Shown in pieces: positions 16,955 through 28,448 of a DNA stretch of 64,000 nucleotides. The first letter of the stretch is position 1, and each line of letters begins with the position of its first letter. Below the pieces are notes generated by a model. The model worked only from the letters and a program-made list of their open reading frames with translations. It ran no database searches and was not told the origin of the DNA. Source of the DNA: Anoplolepis gracilipes (taxonomy: Eukaryota; Arthropoda; Insecta; Hymenoptera; Formicidae); assembly GCF_047496725.1 (NCBI RefSeq), contig NC_132980.1:1927001-1991000 (forward strand). Direction: 5' to 3'. The translations under genes and the position numbers were made by a program.

Positions 16955-19900
16955 TTATAAAGATATCTTATAATGTCCCCACGGTAACGTATCAATAGTT
17001 GTAGGTACGATATACCGCTTGTCGTCGTACGGACTTAGAGCAATTTTTGTTTCGCGAATGGTGTATACCTTGTGTAATTTTGATCTTATACACGATTGAT
17101 TACGCGTTATTTCAATCTCTTCGTTCAAACACCGCGTGTAATCGTCAAACGTTATCGTTCTCGCAACAACGTTACTCTTGATGCCTTTTACCTTTTTCGT
17201 ATCCTTCTTACCATCCACGCGCAACGCATACATTTTTGCTCTAAGCCCGACAAATTCAGTCATTATGGTACCGTTGTTTTCATCCTTCATTAGACCCGGT
17301 ACCTTTTTATTCACGAGCGGTATACCGTACGCATTGTCTATCGCATAGTCGCTCGTATCAAATCTGCTGATGTCGCGTTTCATATTCTCGTACACATCGT
17401 CGCACTCAATGTGATATATAAGACTATCCGTATCAGTGTACATGACTTTGCATCTCTCCCGATACATTGGTACCATATAATCGTGGTGAAATTCGTACAA
17501 ACATGTCTTGGATATATCGAGAATACACATACCTACGTAAATTGGTTTGTAGAATTTCACCTCGAGTTTACGTAATTCTACAGCGATTAGATTTTCCGAA
17601 AAAATGCTTCTGCTATGAAAATTTGGTTTTGCAATCAATGTCTCTGCGCCGTACCTTCCGTCCCATTTTGTTAAAAGTTTAACATCTACGCGATTGCGCA
17701 CATTTTCCATCGTTTTGCCAAACACTGCATTATTCATTAGTTTGTACAAATTTTTTTCAAAATCATTTTTTGCAAGTGTTCTAAATTTTGTGTTGAGTTC
17801 TATATAAGTACGGAGCCACGGAGATTGAGTGAATTGTAATATACGATGAATTTTTGTAACACGAAGACCGTGACGTGAACATTGCTGCAGGTTGCGGTAG
17901 TGTATCACGTAACGCTTCTTATCGAATACGGTTGCGAGAAGCTTGCCCTCGCGCTTGCCGGGTGGTTTGTCGTGTGTCGGACAAAACGGTAGGTCAGTGT
18001 GCGAATTGTGAAGATGCTGCGGATACTCGAGATCGACTTCGAGGATGTAGCCTGTAGACGAATCGAGCGCGATCGATGATACATCAAAATTGGAAACATT
18101 ATCGACCCACTGAAAATCGGCGTAGGGCAATGGTTGACACATTGCCCATCCGTATAAATTATTAACATCGAAATACATCAAGTACGTTGATGGTTTTGAT
18201 AAGTCATACGACTGCATGTACTTGTTATTAGCACGCGCGTACCTGTTGGAACATTGACTCAGACCACCGCGTATACCTCGTTCGATAAACATAACCATGT
18301 CAATGTCTGTGAGTAATTCAAATATAATTTTCGTATACTTTAACATGGCGTCCCACGTGTAACCGGGAAGAGTATAGTAATACGCGGGGTCGAGCCCATA
18401 ACTCTTGATACAACTCTCGGAAATTTTCAAAAATGTCTGCTAATAACAAAACATCGATTTTTAAATACAGATCGCTATATTCGCCTAGCGTTCGAATGGA
18501 GAATCGCTTCCACACAATCTCAGCGTGCGCGTAATCGCTCTCAGATACTGTGTTACCTGTCAAGGAACTGTAAAATGATTCTCGTGATGGTAAACACGCA
18601 TCTTGCAATTTATCTACGCAGTCAATGTATTCGTACGGGAAGACACCTTTTCTTGTTAATAAATTGAAATCTTCGGCGGATAAATTTTTATATTCCGATT
18701 GTAAAATTTTGAGTTTATCCTTGCTCAGAAAAGACGCCAATTTGTCGAGACTTGTTGTGAGAAATTTATATGAATCTATGAAACGTAATTTAATGTGATT
18801 TCCCGGTTTGTTTTTCGTACCTTTAACATGTTTTGTAAATGAAATATATTTTTCTTTTGTTATCGGAAGTAAATCGATTCCCCCTTCGAACGCTATGGCT
18901 ATTTCCTCGATTATAAAGTGAGAATCATAACCAGATAAATTGTGAAATACTATTGGAATGCAAAAAGATTCTTTGTAATTTAGATTGCAATTTGAATGCG
19001 CGGGACCTCTGTACCGCCCGGTCAAATGACAATGATCGCGTACGCGCGTATCATCTTCTACGAATGGTTTCTCACATATATGACACTGAGTCGCACTTCG
19101 AAATTCTTTCCATTCATTTTGCGTTAAATTTACCATGGGGACATTGGTTGTTAAAATATTTTCTACATGTTGCGCCAAATTTTTAAGTTCGTCGGTGAAC
19201 CATGCAACGCAATTGGCTTCGCGACGAGAATGATACGCGGATAACGAATTATCGTACGAGCAATGTACATAATAAGCCATACTAAATACTTGGTGATGTT
19301 GATAAAAATTTTCTTCTTCTTTTTTCACCAAAACGCACTCCAGGTCGGCGTACACGACGAAAGGTAGTCGCTCCTTCCTGTTGTAGTTGGTAAATGCGAG
19401 CCACTTATCCTTATCGCTCGGTAATCGGATAGCGCAGTCGTTCATCTTTCCACAGTCTACTGTATGTGATTGCAATTTCTCGACCGAGTGAAAATAGTGC
19501 ATGCATCTGTAAAATAAAAGTTAAAATTTTTATATCCTTGTTTTAAATATTTTTAGACAGTTTTATTAAATATACATAACTATCGCAGATATATTTTTTA
19601 GTCTTGTGTTTGCTGAGTTGCATACTAACAAGTCTAGATAGATTCTTGATCCATGCAAAATGTCCGATATCTTGCGCATCTTGCACGTAGAGCAAGTTGA
19701 CGTGCTTGTCTCTCTTTTGCTCCGTAAGGTGAATAGGGACAATGTTTTCGTTTTCAAAACTGTACACGTTGATTGAAATGTCATTATAAATTTCAAATTT
19801 TTTAATTTGATTAAGAGTGACTGGAAACTCAATATCTTGGAGATTTAGTACTGTTGTATAATGCGGGTACGATGATTGTCGGTGTGCACATCTTTCAGCT

Positions 19901-20676
19901 GGATACAGAGCAGCCACTACCGCCCACGCAAAACATGCATTGTCTTTAGATTGCACGTTAACCACTGCTCGTTTCATTATTATCTTTCGCGATAATTGCA
20001 CGTAACATCCGGCGCGCATAGGATTATATTTATTTATATTTACAGTCAAATTTAGTATACGCGATAATGCCCATCCGCTATCGCGTTCCTGAAATTCTTC
20101 GAGCGATGCAAGGATTGGCTCGACGACTCGCCGCTCATACCACTCGCGTAAATCGGATGTATGTAAGAGTTCACAGTTTCTCGTATTGATTGATTTATTG
20201 GCATGCTTATCGCCCGCCACAAACTCGCCGTTAAACACTGTATTCACTTTCACACTGTTATGTTTTTGCATAACGTCTCGCACGTGCTCGAGCACAATGT
20301 CACTCGCATCTTCCAAAAATTGACGAGGTTCGATGTGATTATAATTTATAACCGCACCAGTCAAGATGCGGCTCTCAAACGCCGTATCAATCTCTCGCCA
20401 TATGAGTCTCTCCGAGTTATTTTCACTACTATAATCACCACCACTGGGTATAAACTGTCTCTGCAATCGAGTTTTTGCACCCTCGAGTCGCGCAATTCTT
20501 GTCACCAAAGATTGTCTATTTCCGATTGAGAGTCGCGGACGCTTGACACGGCTGCGTTCTTCAAGCTCTTCGATAAACTCCTCGCAATGCTGTAGCCATC
20601 CAAAATATTCACCCAATGTGGTGACTTGGTGGGAACGCTCCAACAAGTCGCGTTCTTTCTGCTGCACGTTTTCCAT
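16955..20676 (-). pseudogene. Protein-primed DNA polymerase B, inactivated by splice-donor loss and frameshift
   Basis: Exon 1 (20676 to about 19580) encodes a ~365-residue N-terminal region. Exon 2 (19506-16955) encodes zinc-finger (CxxxF...H), exonuclease (YADLE), endonuclease-VII-like (CHICEKPF...DHCHLTG) and polymerase motifs (DVNNLYGWAM; NNAVFGKTMEN; MYTDTDSLIY). Two breaks are visible against the element 2 copy. The donor at 19579 reads TT instead of GT, so the intron would not be removed normally. Near 18425 the coding sequence is 2 nt shorter, shifting the frame. Catalytic motifs themselves are unchanged. The family replicates linear genomes from a terminal protein. Confidence 0.9.
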
Positions 20677-20687
20677 TTTTTCTCTCT

Positions 20688-21062
20688 CTATTTTGGTGTG
20701 CAAACATAACACATATTACGCGACATTATTATATGTAATAAAATTTGACAGCTACTGCACCATCGCATATCCACCTCATCGGGCGATGTAACTTTATGTC
20801 TCCGTATTTCGTATATTAATCCGATGTCATCTCGAAAGGTGTCCATACACGAAGCACAGAGAGCTAGAGCACCACCCGTTGAATAATAAAAGTGTATGGC
20901 GCAAATCTTACGTTGATTTTGCGCACGGAGTTGTTCATTTTCTACTACGTTGTCGTCAAAATCGGTATTACTGCAATCACTAATATAATTACTATCGTCC
21001 GACAACGCATGCTCTTCGTCTGACGACTCGTCTATTATCGCTTCGAAATTAATATTTTCCAT
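20688..21062 (-). CDS. Acidic/Cys-rich protein, right end of element 1
   Basis: 124 aa, ATG at 21062, reading inward from the right terminal repeat. It has an acidic N-terminal third (DESSDEEHALSDD), then CAIHFYY, and Cys pairs CASC, CSSC and CYVC. Layout and spacing match the left-end gene at 5745-6167, so the two are diverged paralogues placed symmetrically. The stop lies 12 bp before the polymerase start, so the two may share a transcript. Zinc binding is inferred from the Cys pattern; function unknown. Confidence 0.72.
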   Translation of the reverse strand: MENINFEAIIDESSDEEHALSDDSNYISDCSNTDFDDNVVENEQLRAQNQRKICAIHFYYSTGGALALCASCMDTFRDDIGLIYEIRRHKVTSPDEVDMRWCSSCQILLHIIMSRNMCYVCTPK

Positions 21063-21317
21063 TTATTCACTATTCACTATTCACTGTCACTAACAATTCT
21101 AATGCCTGATAGTAACCACTCAATTTTTTTTTTTTCCACAGCTTCCTCTATGCCCTTTCAAATCGTACTATGGTTTGACGGGGCTCTCATTCTTCTTATA
21201 TTTCGCCTAATGCTGTCTTAACACATCCTACCGAACGTCAACGCTTTTGCATCTATAAAAACGTTCCGACATGTTCGTCGCAGCGTTGGCCAAAAATTTC
21301 TATTGCTTTCCCACGAC

Positions 21318-21942
21318 TTTTATGGCTTCTAAAATGTCCCCCGGCTATAAATCAACCACAAAGATAAACACCTTGCAGTTGCAGTTCTTTCCTTAAAAAT
21401 TTCGGAAGATGTTTTGCTCCAGTTTTATGGGAGATTTTCCGCGAGGGTGCAAAGCTGCCGAACGCCGGCGCTTAAAATCTCTTTTTTCCATAATATTCTA
21501 ATGGTCATAAAATGAACATAAAAATTAGAAAAAAAGAAAAAAACACTTTTATGGTTTCTAAAATGTCCCCCGGCTATAAATCAACCACAAAGATAAACAC
21601 CTTGCAGTTGCAGTTCTTTCCCTAAAAATTTCGGAACATGTTTCGCTCCAGTTTCATGGGAGATTTTCCGCGAGGGTACAAAGCTGCCGAACGCCGGCGC
21701 TTAAAATCCTAATGATATAATAACCATAAAATGATCATAAAACTAGAAAAAAGGTTTTACGACTTCTAAAATACCCCCGGCTATAAATCAACCGCAAAGA
21801 TAAACAGATCTATTTTCGAACGTGTGTAGGACCCCCCCCACCCCCCTTTTCCTAATATCAGACCCCTCGCGCCTCCCAGATACCCCCGCCCCCGCACCCC
21901 CCTCAACGCCCCATGGCTTAGAATCCCCACTATAACACTACT
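21318..21942 (-). repeat. Right terminal inverted repeat of element 1
   Basis: Inverted copy of the left repeat, containing two 230-bp-type units (left has three) and the terminal G-run tract (as C-runs, 21830-21915). Identity to the left end is high, including the long G/C runs, which suggests fairly recent insertion or ongoing homogenisation. Confidence 0.9.
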
Positions 21943-21948
21943 ATAATA

Positions 21949-22207
21949 ATACCAACAATAATAATTGTAACTTTTTTTTACAAGAAGAAGCTTTAAATCA
22001 AGTTTCACAAGAGGAAACTTTTATCAATTTTCTTGTAATATAAAAAATAATAAGAAAGCTATAGCACAAGTATACTTATATTTGACTACAAAATATTTCT
22101 TAACAGAATTTGCTCTACAAGCTGTAATAGATGGTATGTCATCTATAGTTAATCTTATTAATGAACATTTTATTACGATAAAATTATATAAAGAGCTCCG
22201 ATTAATA
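21949..22207 (+). pseudogene. Middle fragment of the interrupted transposase-like gene
   Basis: Between the right flank of element 1 and the Penelope-like insertion, the plus strand translates (with one frame change) into segments such as YLYLTTKYFLTEFALQAVIDGM. That resembles the part between the zinc fingers (4400-4597) and the transposase-like region (24.6-26.6 kb). I treat it as a remnant of the same old copy. Evidence is order, strand and plausible continuity only. Confidence 0.4.
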
Positions 22208-22943
22208 AATAAGTAAATAATAAAGAGGCAATAGGCAATACGAGGAGATGTGAATATAAAATTGTAAGTTTTTTATATATAGATGATATGTCGCAATTGT
22301 ATTGACATTAAGTACATTAGTAACATTCTATAGAATGACGGAAATTACAATAAAGATTTGAACGTTTCGATTCATGTTTTGAATCCTCTTCAGCATAATA
22401 TATAAATTAAATAAATGAATTATAAATAAAAACGAAATTAATGATTAAACATCGCATAATAAAGGCGTAAGACATGTGTGAACATAAAATCCGTGATCGT
22501 ATTCGCATGATTAAAAGAATCACTGCCTCAGAACCGCTGTACATATTTATCGCATGTTAGTTGTATAAATTACATATATATAAAACGATTCAACTTATTC
22601 GGCTCTTTTTTTGTACGGCTTGCATAATAATCCCGCGAGGCAATTCTGCGAGGTTTCCAGACCGAGGGAGGTATGCAGTTAGATTGAGGGGTTAAGTCTG
22701 TATTAATAAAATGAGTATAATAAATACCTGTTTGTAATAAAGTAATTAACCGTTAGTTTGTGTATAATGGTGGTGACTCAGAAAAAGCTTACAGGATATG
22801 CACTCCGTTTGTGTGTTGTTGAATCTATGGTATATATATCGCGACAATTGATGTTTTAACGTGTGGTTATGTCGATGGTACAGATGGTAATGAGCTCAAG
22901 GGCGAAAAATACATTTAAGATGGAAAGAGTTAGGTAGGTGACA

Positions 22944-23201
22944 TTAGATCTTAGGCAGTTTGTTTATTATATCATCGTAAATAGCTGGCAAACATTCTAT
23001 ATCTGTTTGTAGATTTATGCTATTTATTTGTCGTTTAATGTATAACATTTCAGATATCAGACTTTTTGTGTAATAGGGCTCGTTGTCTAGTATTTGTGCA
23101 TTGTCCCAATCAAAGTCATGATTGTATGTTAGGCGGTGGTCAGTGATCACTGATTCTCGGGTAGATATCTCAATTTCTATTCCCAACATCCTAACAACCA
23201 A
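22944..23201 (-). pseudogene. C-terminal piece of Penelope-like GIY-YIG protein (inverted arm)
   Basis: The frame repeats, residue for residue, the last ~68 residues of the plus-strand gene (from SVITDHRLTYNHDF to the stop) but has unrelated sequence in front. It is a truncated copy within the left inverted arm and lacks the GIY-YIG catalytic core. Confidence 0.75.
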
Positions 23202-23249
23202 AAAAGAGGCACTGTAATAGGCTTGGTTGATAGAGTATTCTTATTATCA

Positions 23250-23895
23250 CATTCCACGTTCCATGAAAAGAATATCCAATTTATAATAAAGATTTTACTG
23301 GACAACTTACTATCCAACCGATTTTATATTCAGAACAATTAACAACCGCATAAAGTTTTTAATTAACAATAGACCATCCGACAGAAAATTACAAACACCC
23401 AATAATAACTCATATTTCACAATTCCATATTTGCATACAGTAACTGATAAAATAAAGAATGCTCTAAAAGATGTCGACATCAGATTAGCCTACTATAGTA
23501 TAAACAAAAACAACAAATTTATTAAGACACACAAAGATCCTATCCCTAGACTCATGAAAACCAACGTGGTATATAAAATTAATTGTCTAAATTGCAACGC
23601 TTCTTATGTTGGTCAAACGGGCAGAAAGCTGAATACTAGGATAAAAGAACATAAGACCAACATAATGAAGCCCAATAAAAACAAATCAGTGATCACTGAC
23701 CACCGCCTAACATACAATCATGACTTTGATTGGGACAATGCACAAATACTAGACAACGAGCCCTATTACACAAAAAGTCTGATATCTGAAATGTTATACA
23801 TTAAACGACAAATAAATAGCATAAATCTACAAACAGATATAGAATGTTTGCCAGCTATTTACGATGATATAATAAACAAACTGCCTAAGATCTAA
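23250..23895 (+). pseudogene. Penelope-like element C-terminus with GIY-YIG endonuclease, 5'-truncated
   Basis: The open frame runs without an ATG from about 23250. Its core reads VVYKINCLNCNASYVGQTGRKL, in which a Y-x-I...YVGQTGR arrangement matches the GIY-YIG nuclease of Penelope-like elements, followed by RIKEHK. A conserved His/Asp/Glu-bearing tail follows, to the stop at 23893-23895. In intact elements this domain nicks the target for reverse transcription. The RT domain expected upstream is absent because of the inverted-arm junction. Confidence 0.75.
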
Positions 23896-24632
23896 TGTCA
23901 CCTACCTAACTCTTTCCATCTTAAATGTATTTTTCGCCCTTGAGCTCATTACCATCTGTACCATCGACATAACCACACGTTAAAACATCAATTGTCGCGA
24001 TATATATACCATAGATTCAACAACACACAAACGGAGTGCATATCCTGTAAGCTTTTTCTGAGTCACCACCATTATACACAAACTAACGGTTAATTACTTT
24101 ATTACAAACAGGTATTTATTATACTCATTTTATTAATACAGACTTAACCCCTCAATCTAACTGCATACCTCCCTCGGTCTGGAAACCTCGCAGAATTGCC
24201 TCGCGGGATTATTATGCAAGCCGTACAAAAAAAGAGCCGAATAAGTTGAATCGTTTTATATATATGTAATTTATACAACTAACATGCGATAAATATGTAC
24301 AGCGGTTCTGAGGCAGTGATTCTTTTAATCATGCGAATACGATCACGGATTTTATGTTCACACATGTCTTACGCCTTTATTATGCGATGTTTAATCATTA
24401 ATTTCGTTTTTATTTATAATTCATTTATTTAATTTATATATTATGCTGAAGAGGATTCAAAACATGAATCGAAACGTTCAAATCTTTATTGTAATTTCCG
24501 TCATTCTATAGAATGTTACTAATGTACTTAATGTCAATACAATTGCGACATATCATCTATATATAAAAAACTTACAATTTTATATTCACATCTCCTCGTA
24601 TTGCCTATTGCCTCTTTATTATTTACTTATTT

Positions 24633-26615
24633 TATTACGACTTTAAATGAAAGTGATCTTGAAGATAATACAAAAAAAAAATTAAAGATATATTTCAACA
24701 TAGTTATTCTTTCTTTTTAAATATTTTTGATTCTATAAATGATTGTCTTCGAAATACATGTACGAGAAATATATATTTCCAAAAATTTTCATATATTATA
24801 ATGCCCGTACAAATTAATTTAGGATTAGATAATAATCATAAGCAATGTTATTATCATTATATTCCAATTTTGAAAACTATTAAAATATTATTACAAAATT
24901 TTAATATTCAAGATTTTTCTTTAAATTTGCATAATAATTGTAATAATAATAATGTGTTTTTTGATATAAAAGATGACAGTGTAATAAAAAACAATAATTT
25001 TTTTCATAATAATAAAAATGTGTTTCAAATCATATTATATCAGGATGCATTTGAGATATGTAATCCATTGGATGCATAAAAAAAATTTAAACTTGTTGAA
25101 GTATATATGATATTACAAAATTTACCTGCTTATCTCAGATCAAAAGTTGATAATATACAGCTTGTAATGTTATGTTATGAAAAATATATAATGTTTTTTG
25201 GTTGGCAAAAAATAATGGACTGTTTAATACATGATTTAAAAAGTTTAGAAAAAGAAGGAATAAATATTTCTGTTGGTAATGAAACAATTAATTTTGTTGG
25301 TACTGTTGTTGCTATGGTGGGCGATAATTTAGAAAGTCACCAAATTGGTGGCTTTACAGAAAATTTTAATAATTCTGAACATTTTTGTCGTTTTTATGAT
25401 ATAACTCAAAATCAATTCAAATCAAAATGTACATGTATTAATTTAAACAGAAATTCGGATAATTATAATTTATACCTTACACAAGCAAAAAGTATTATGA
25501 AAATTGTAAAGGGCATAAAACATGATTCACCTTTGAATAAACTTAATTATTTTCATGTCTGCAATCCAGGATTACCGCCCTGCATAGCACATGATCTTTT
25601 TGAAGGGATTGTTCCTTACGATCTTATATACTGCATTCAATATTTTGTGAAAGAAGGTTGGTTTACATATCAATTTCTAAATTATCGCTTACAGAAAATT
25701 AAATTTTAATGAAAATGTATGCAATAGCATTTCTCTTGTAAAAGATTCAACTAAAATTGCAGGCACTGCAAGTCAAATTAGAAAAATACTATTAATATTT
25801 CCTTTAGCTAACTTTGATGCAGTTAAGAATATTGAAAATGATGTTTGGATGTTAATGTTACATCTTCGAAAAATATGTTGTTTAATATGTTTGTTACAAG
25901 AAAAAATAAATGAATATTTATCATTGAGATTAAAATGTTTTCCAAGTATCAAATTAAGACCTAAACATCATTATCTTTCTCATTATCCTTCTTTAACTAT
26001 ATCTTTTGGTTCACTGAAACATTTATGGACCTTACGTTTTGAAAGCAAACATAGATATTTTAAAAATATTGTTAAACATTCTCAAAATTTTAAGAACGTA
26101 ACACATTATTATCATACAAACATCAAGTTTTACAAAGTCAAGATTTCAATGATAGATACTGTACTTTAGCAAGAGCAGATAATGCACAAGAATATATTTC
26201 TGAAAATTTTAATAATGATGAGATTTCTTTTATAATAAGAGATTATTTTCATGACAAAAATGAAAATATAAAATATATATTTTCACAAGTTACTTTTAGA
26301 GGTGTTACGTACAAAAGAAATACATGTATCTGCGTAGGTAAAGATTGTTATGATTATTTCATTTTATGCAAAATTAAATACATTTTAATAGATGAGTGTT
26401 ATACAAATATTTATTTTTTGGGTACTACAACAACAATTATATACAATTCTGATTTTGGTGTGTATGAGCAGTTTGAAAGTAAAAGTTTAGATTACGATGT
26501 CGATAAAATCTTTTTGTTTCCATACACTTGTTTACTTGCGCCACATCTTATCCTTGAAACTAATTTACACTCTACTCCTGTATATCTCTTCAAGTATGCA
26601 TCTCTTGATTTATAA
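24633..26615 (+). pseudogene. Decayed transposase-like gene (3' part of interrupted element)
   Basis: Consecutive plus-strand frames, broken by several stops and shifts, read ILYQDAFEICNPL (25035), LQNLPAYLRSKVD (25110), GGFTENFNNSEHFCRFYD (25350), CNPGLPPCIAHDLFEGIVPYDL (25560), KLRPKHHYLSHYPSL (25955) and LRFESKHRYFKN (26030). I recognise this as a repeat-derived protein family abundant in arthropods and fish. I believe it is a DNA-transposon transposase but cannot name the superfamily with confidence. It is the downstream part of the gene beginning with zinc fingers at 4400. Confidence 0.55.
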
Positions 26616-26688
26616 GTTTGGATTATAAAATTATGTAAGCAATTTATTTGTCAGTATTACTTATTTTTATTATACATATATGTATATG

Positions 26689-26734
<46 letters not shown>

Positions 26735-28060
26735 TAAAGTTAATACTAAAAGGATATTAAAATTTATTAATTCAGGTCCTATTAGAACTTCATAATTTCA
26801 TATGTATCGCATATACAAAATTGTGCATTATTGTCATTCCGCACACATATGCACATATTCACACACACTCACATATGCACAATTTTTAATTTAGATGAGT
26901 TAATTTTACTCAAACAATAGGTTTTTATTTTAATAAAATAAAAATATATTTTTCACATTATAGGAAAATAACAAGTTACATAACTTCAATTTTTTAAATA
27001 AAATTATTTGAAAAGAATAACAAGAAATTGGATTTTTAAAATTTTTTACAATTTAATAGTGAAGCCACTGTACAAATAATTGATTAGAATATGTAATTTG
27101 GCCTGAATAAGAAGCAGTACCTTTTTATATATAATGTATAGTATATATCGATTCCTCTCGAGGATACAAAGTTATATATAATGTATATACTAAAAAAATA
27201 TCAAAATTTATCAATTCAAATTCTATTAGTACTTCATATGTCATTGCATATGCTGATTGATGTTAATATCATATTTTAAATTTTAGCATTCAAATTATAC
27301 TTTCATGATTTCAATGAAAAACAAGTAAATATAAGAAAAATATATAAAATTAAAAAAAATTTTGCATATTGTTGACTATGCTGATTTAAAAAAAATGGAT
27401 AAAATACACAACTGTTGACAAAAGTTATTTTATGCAATTTCTAAACAATGTTTAAACAATAATAATATATATTAAATGAAAACTTATTATTTGTAGATTA
27501 TCTTTATTGAAACTGTATTTTAATATTCAATTATCAGAATAGTATTATTGTTATTTTTGTATATTTTTCTCATTTCTTATTAATTATATAGAATTAAATT
27601 AAAGTTTTATATAAAATTTAATATAAAATTACATATGAAATTTAATTAAAGAAGTTATAGTCAAAATTATAATGAAAAATGTTGCTTCTTATTCACTTTT
27701 GACAATAATTTTGTCATTGACTCGTTTTTACCACAAGTTAAAAAAAGTTAAATCAAGAAAGGGAATTTGTGTTGACAATTACGATTAATTAATTAGATTT
27801 TTGCCTGGATAATTCTACATTAATTTGAATCGATTTTAAGTTCTACAAATTGGTCCAGTACAGCAATAGAAGAAATTTAAAAGATATGTGTAAGTATCAA
27901 TTTTAATGCATTGTTTACATTGAAGTGTATTTGTTTTTAATATTACAAATATTTTAATTATATTTTTAATATTATATTAAAAAGGTATCATTTTAGCAAT
28001 ATATTTCAGATAAGAAATATAATAAAAAATAATAAAAAGGTATTCCTATAATATACATAT
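26616..28060. other. AT-rich spacer with (TA)n and a decayed OB-fold exon
   Basis: A (TA)n tract occupies 26693-26730. From about 26880 to 27500 the sequence matches, in order and with divergence, stretches at 48.54-48.80, 50.1-50.3 and 51.25-51.35 kb. No intact gene seen. Confidence 0.6.
26962..27110 (+). pseudogene. Degenerate OB-fold exon copy
   Basis: After an AG acceptor-like site, the plus frame reads KITSYITSIF(stop)IKLFEKNNKKLDF, aligning with KITGYVSSIFQIKSYEKNDKKWDLF at 48.63 kb. Two or more in-frame stops show it is non-functional. It is an older paralogous copy of the RPA-like gene fragment further right. Confidence 0.5.
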
Positions 28061-28446
28061 ACTGTGACCGTGTTTTTTTTTCTGCTGACCGGTGTCGATG
28101 CTCCTTCGACTGATTTATGGACTGGCCTACGGCACACCTTCGGCGTGATCGCTCTTCCCAATTGATTTTTTCTTTTTTTCCCGAACGACAATACTATTGG
28201 GCGCCAGGCGCGAAAATCCACGCCGCTCTAACTCGATATGACAATTTCACATCACGTGAAAAATACTAAAAGACTCATAATCGCGACGGTAACTACTTCG
28301 ACTAGCCAGTCTTAACAGTAGGTAGAGGGGGTGGTTTGTGAGGAGCGACACGGGATCGAGAATCGATAGTGCTAGGCGTAGAATTATTTCGGTTAAAGAT
28401 ATAACGATTTTAGATAAGAATAAAAAGATATATTCGACATAAGATG
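28061..28446. other. Non-coding flank, possible LTR/leader piece
   Basis: On the minus strand TGGCGCCCAAT (28199-28209) resembles a lysine-tRNA primer-binding site. The CG-richer sequence on either side, continuing at 29268-30017 beyond the mariner, differs from the surrounding AT-rich DNA. No LTR pair or coding sequence was found, so identification as an LTR fragment is tentative. Confidence 0.2.
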
Positions 28447-28448
28447 TA

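Larger units (their letters stand above)
4852..21942. mobile_element. Element 1: complete Polinton/Maverick (polintovirus-like), 17.1 kb
   Basis: The ends are AGTAGTGTT... and ...AACACTACT, inverted copies of each other, flanked by a perfect 6-bp target duplication ATAATA (4846-4851 and 21943-21948). Six-bp duplications and AG...CT ends are typical of Polintons. Inside lie the family hallmark genes: protein-primed DNA polymerase B, rve integrase, packaging ATPase, adenain-type protease, and double and single jelly-roll capsid proteins. Gene order is: inward-reading Cys-rich ORFs at both ends, a leftward capsid block (8.3-12.8 kb), a rightward ATPase-to-integrase block (12.9-16.8 kb), and a leftward polymerase (20.7-17.0 kb). 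Capsid genes are open; the polymerase is broken. Confidence 0.95.
22208..24632. mobile_element. Penelope-like retroelement fragment flanked by ~950-bp inverted arms
   Basis: Arms 22208-23155 and 23684-24632 are near-perfect inverted copies separated by 528 bp. The plus-strand part (about 23250-24632) encodes the end of a Penelope-like protein, with its GIY-YIG endonuclease and the 3' untranslated tail. The left arm is the same 3' portion in reverse. Such partial inverted second copies are known for Penelope elements. The reverse transcriptase is missing, so the insertion is 5'-truncated. Confidence 0.75.
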
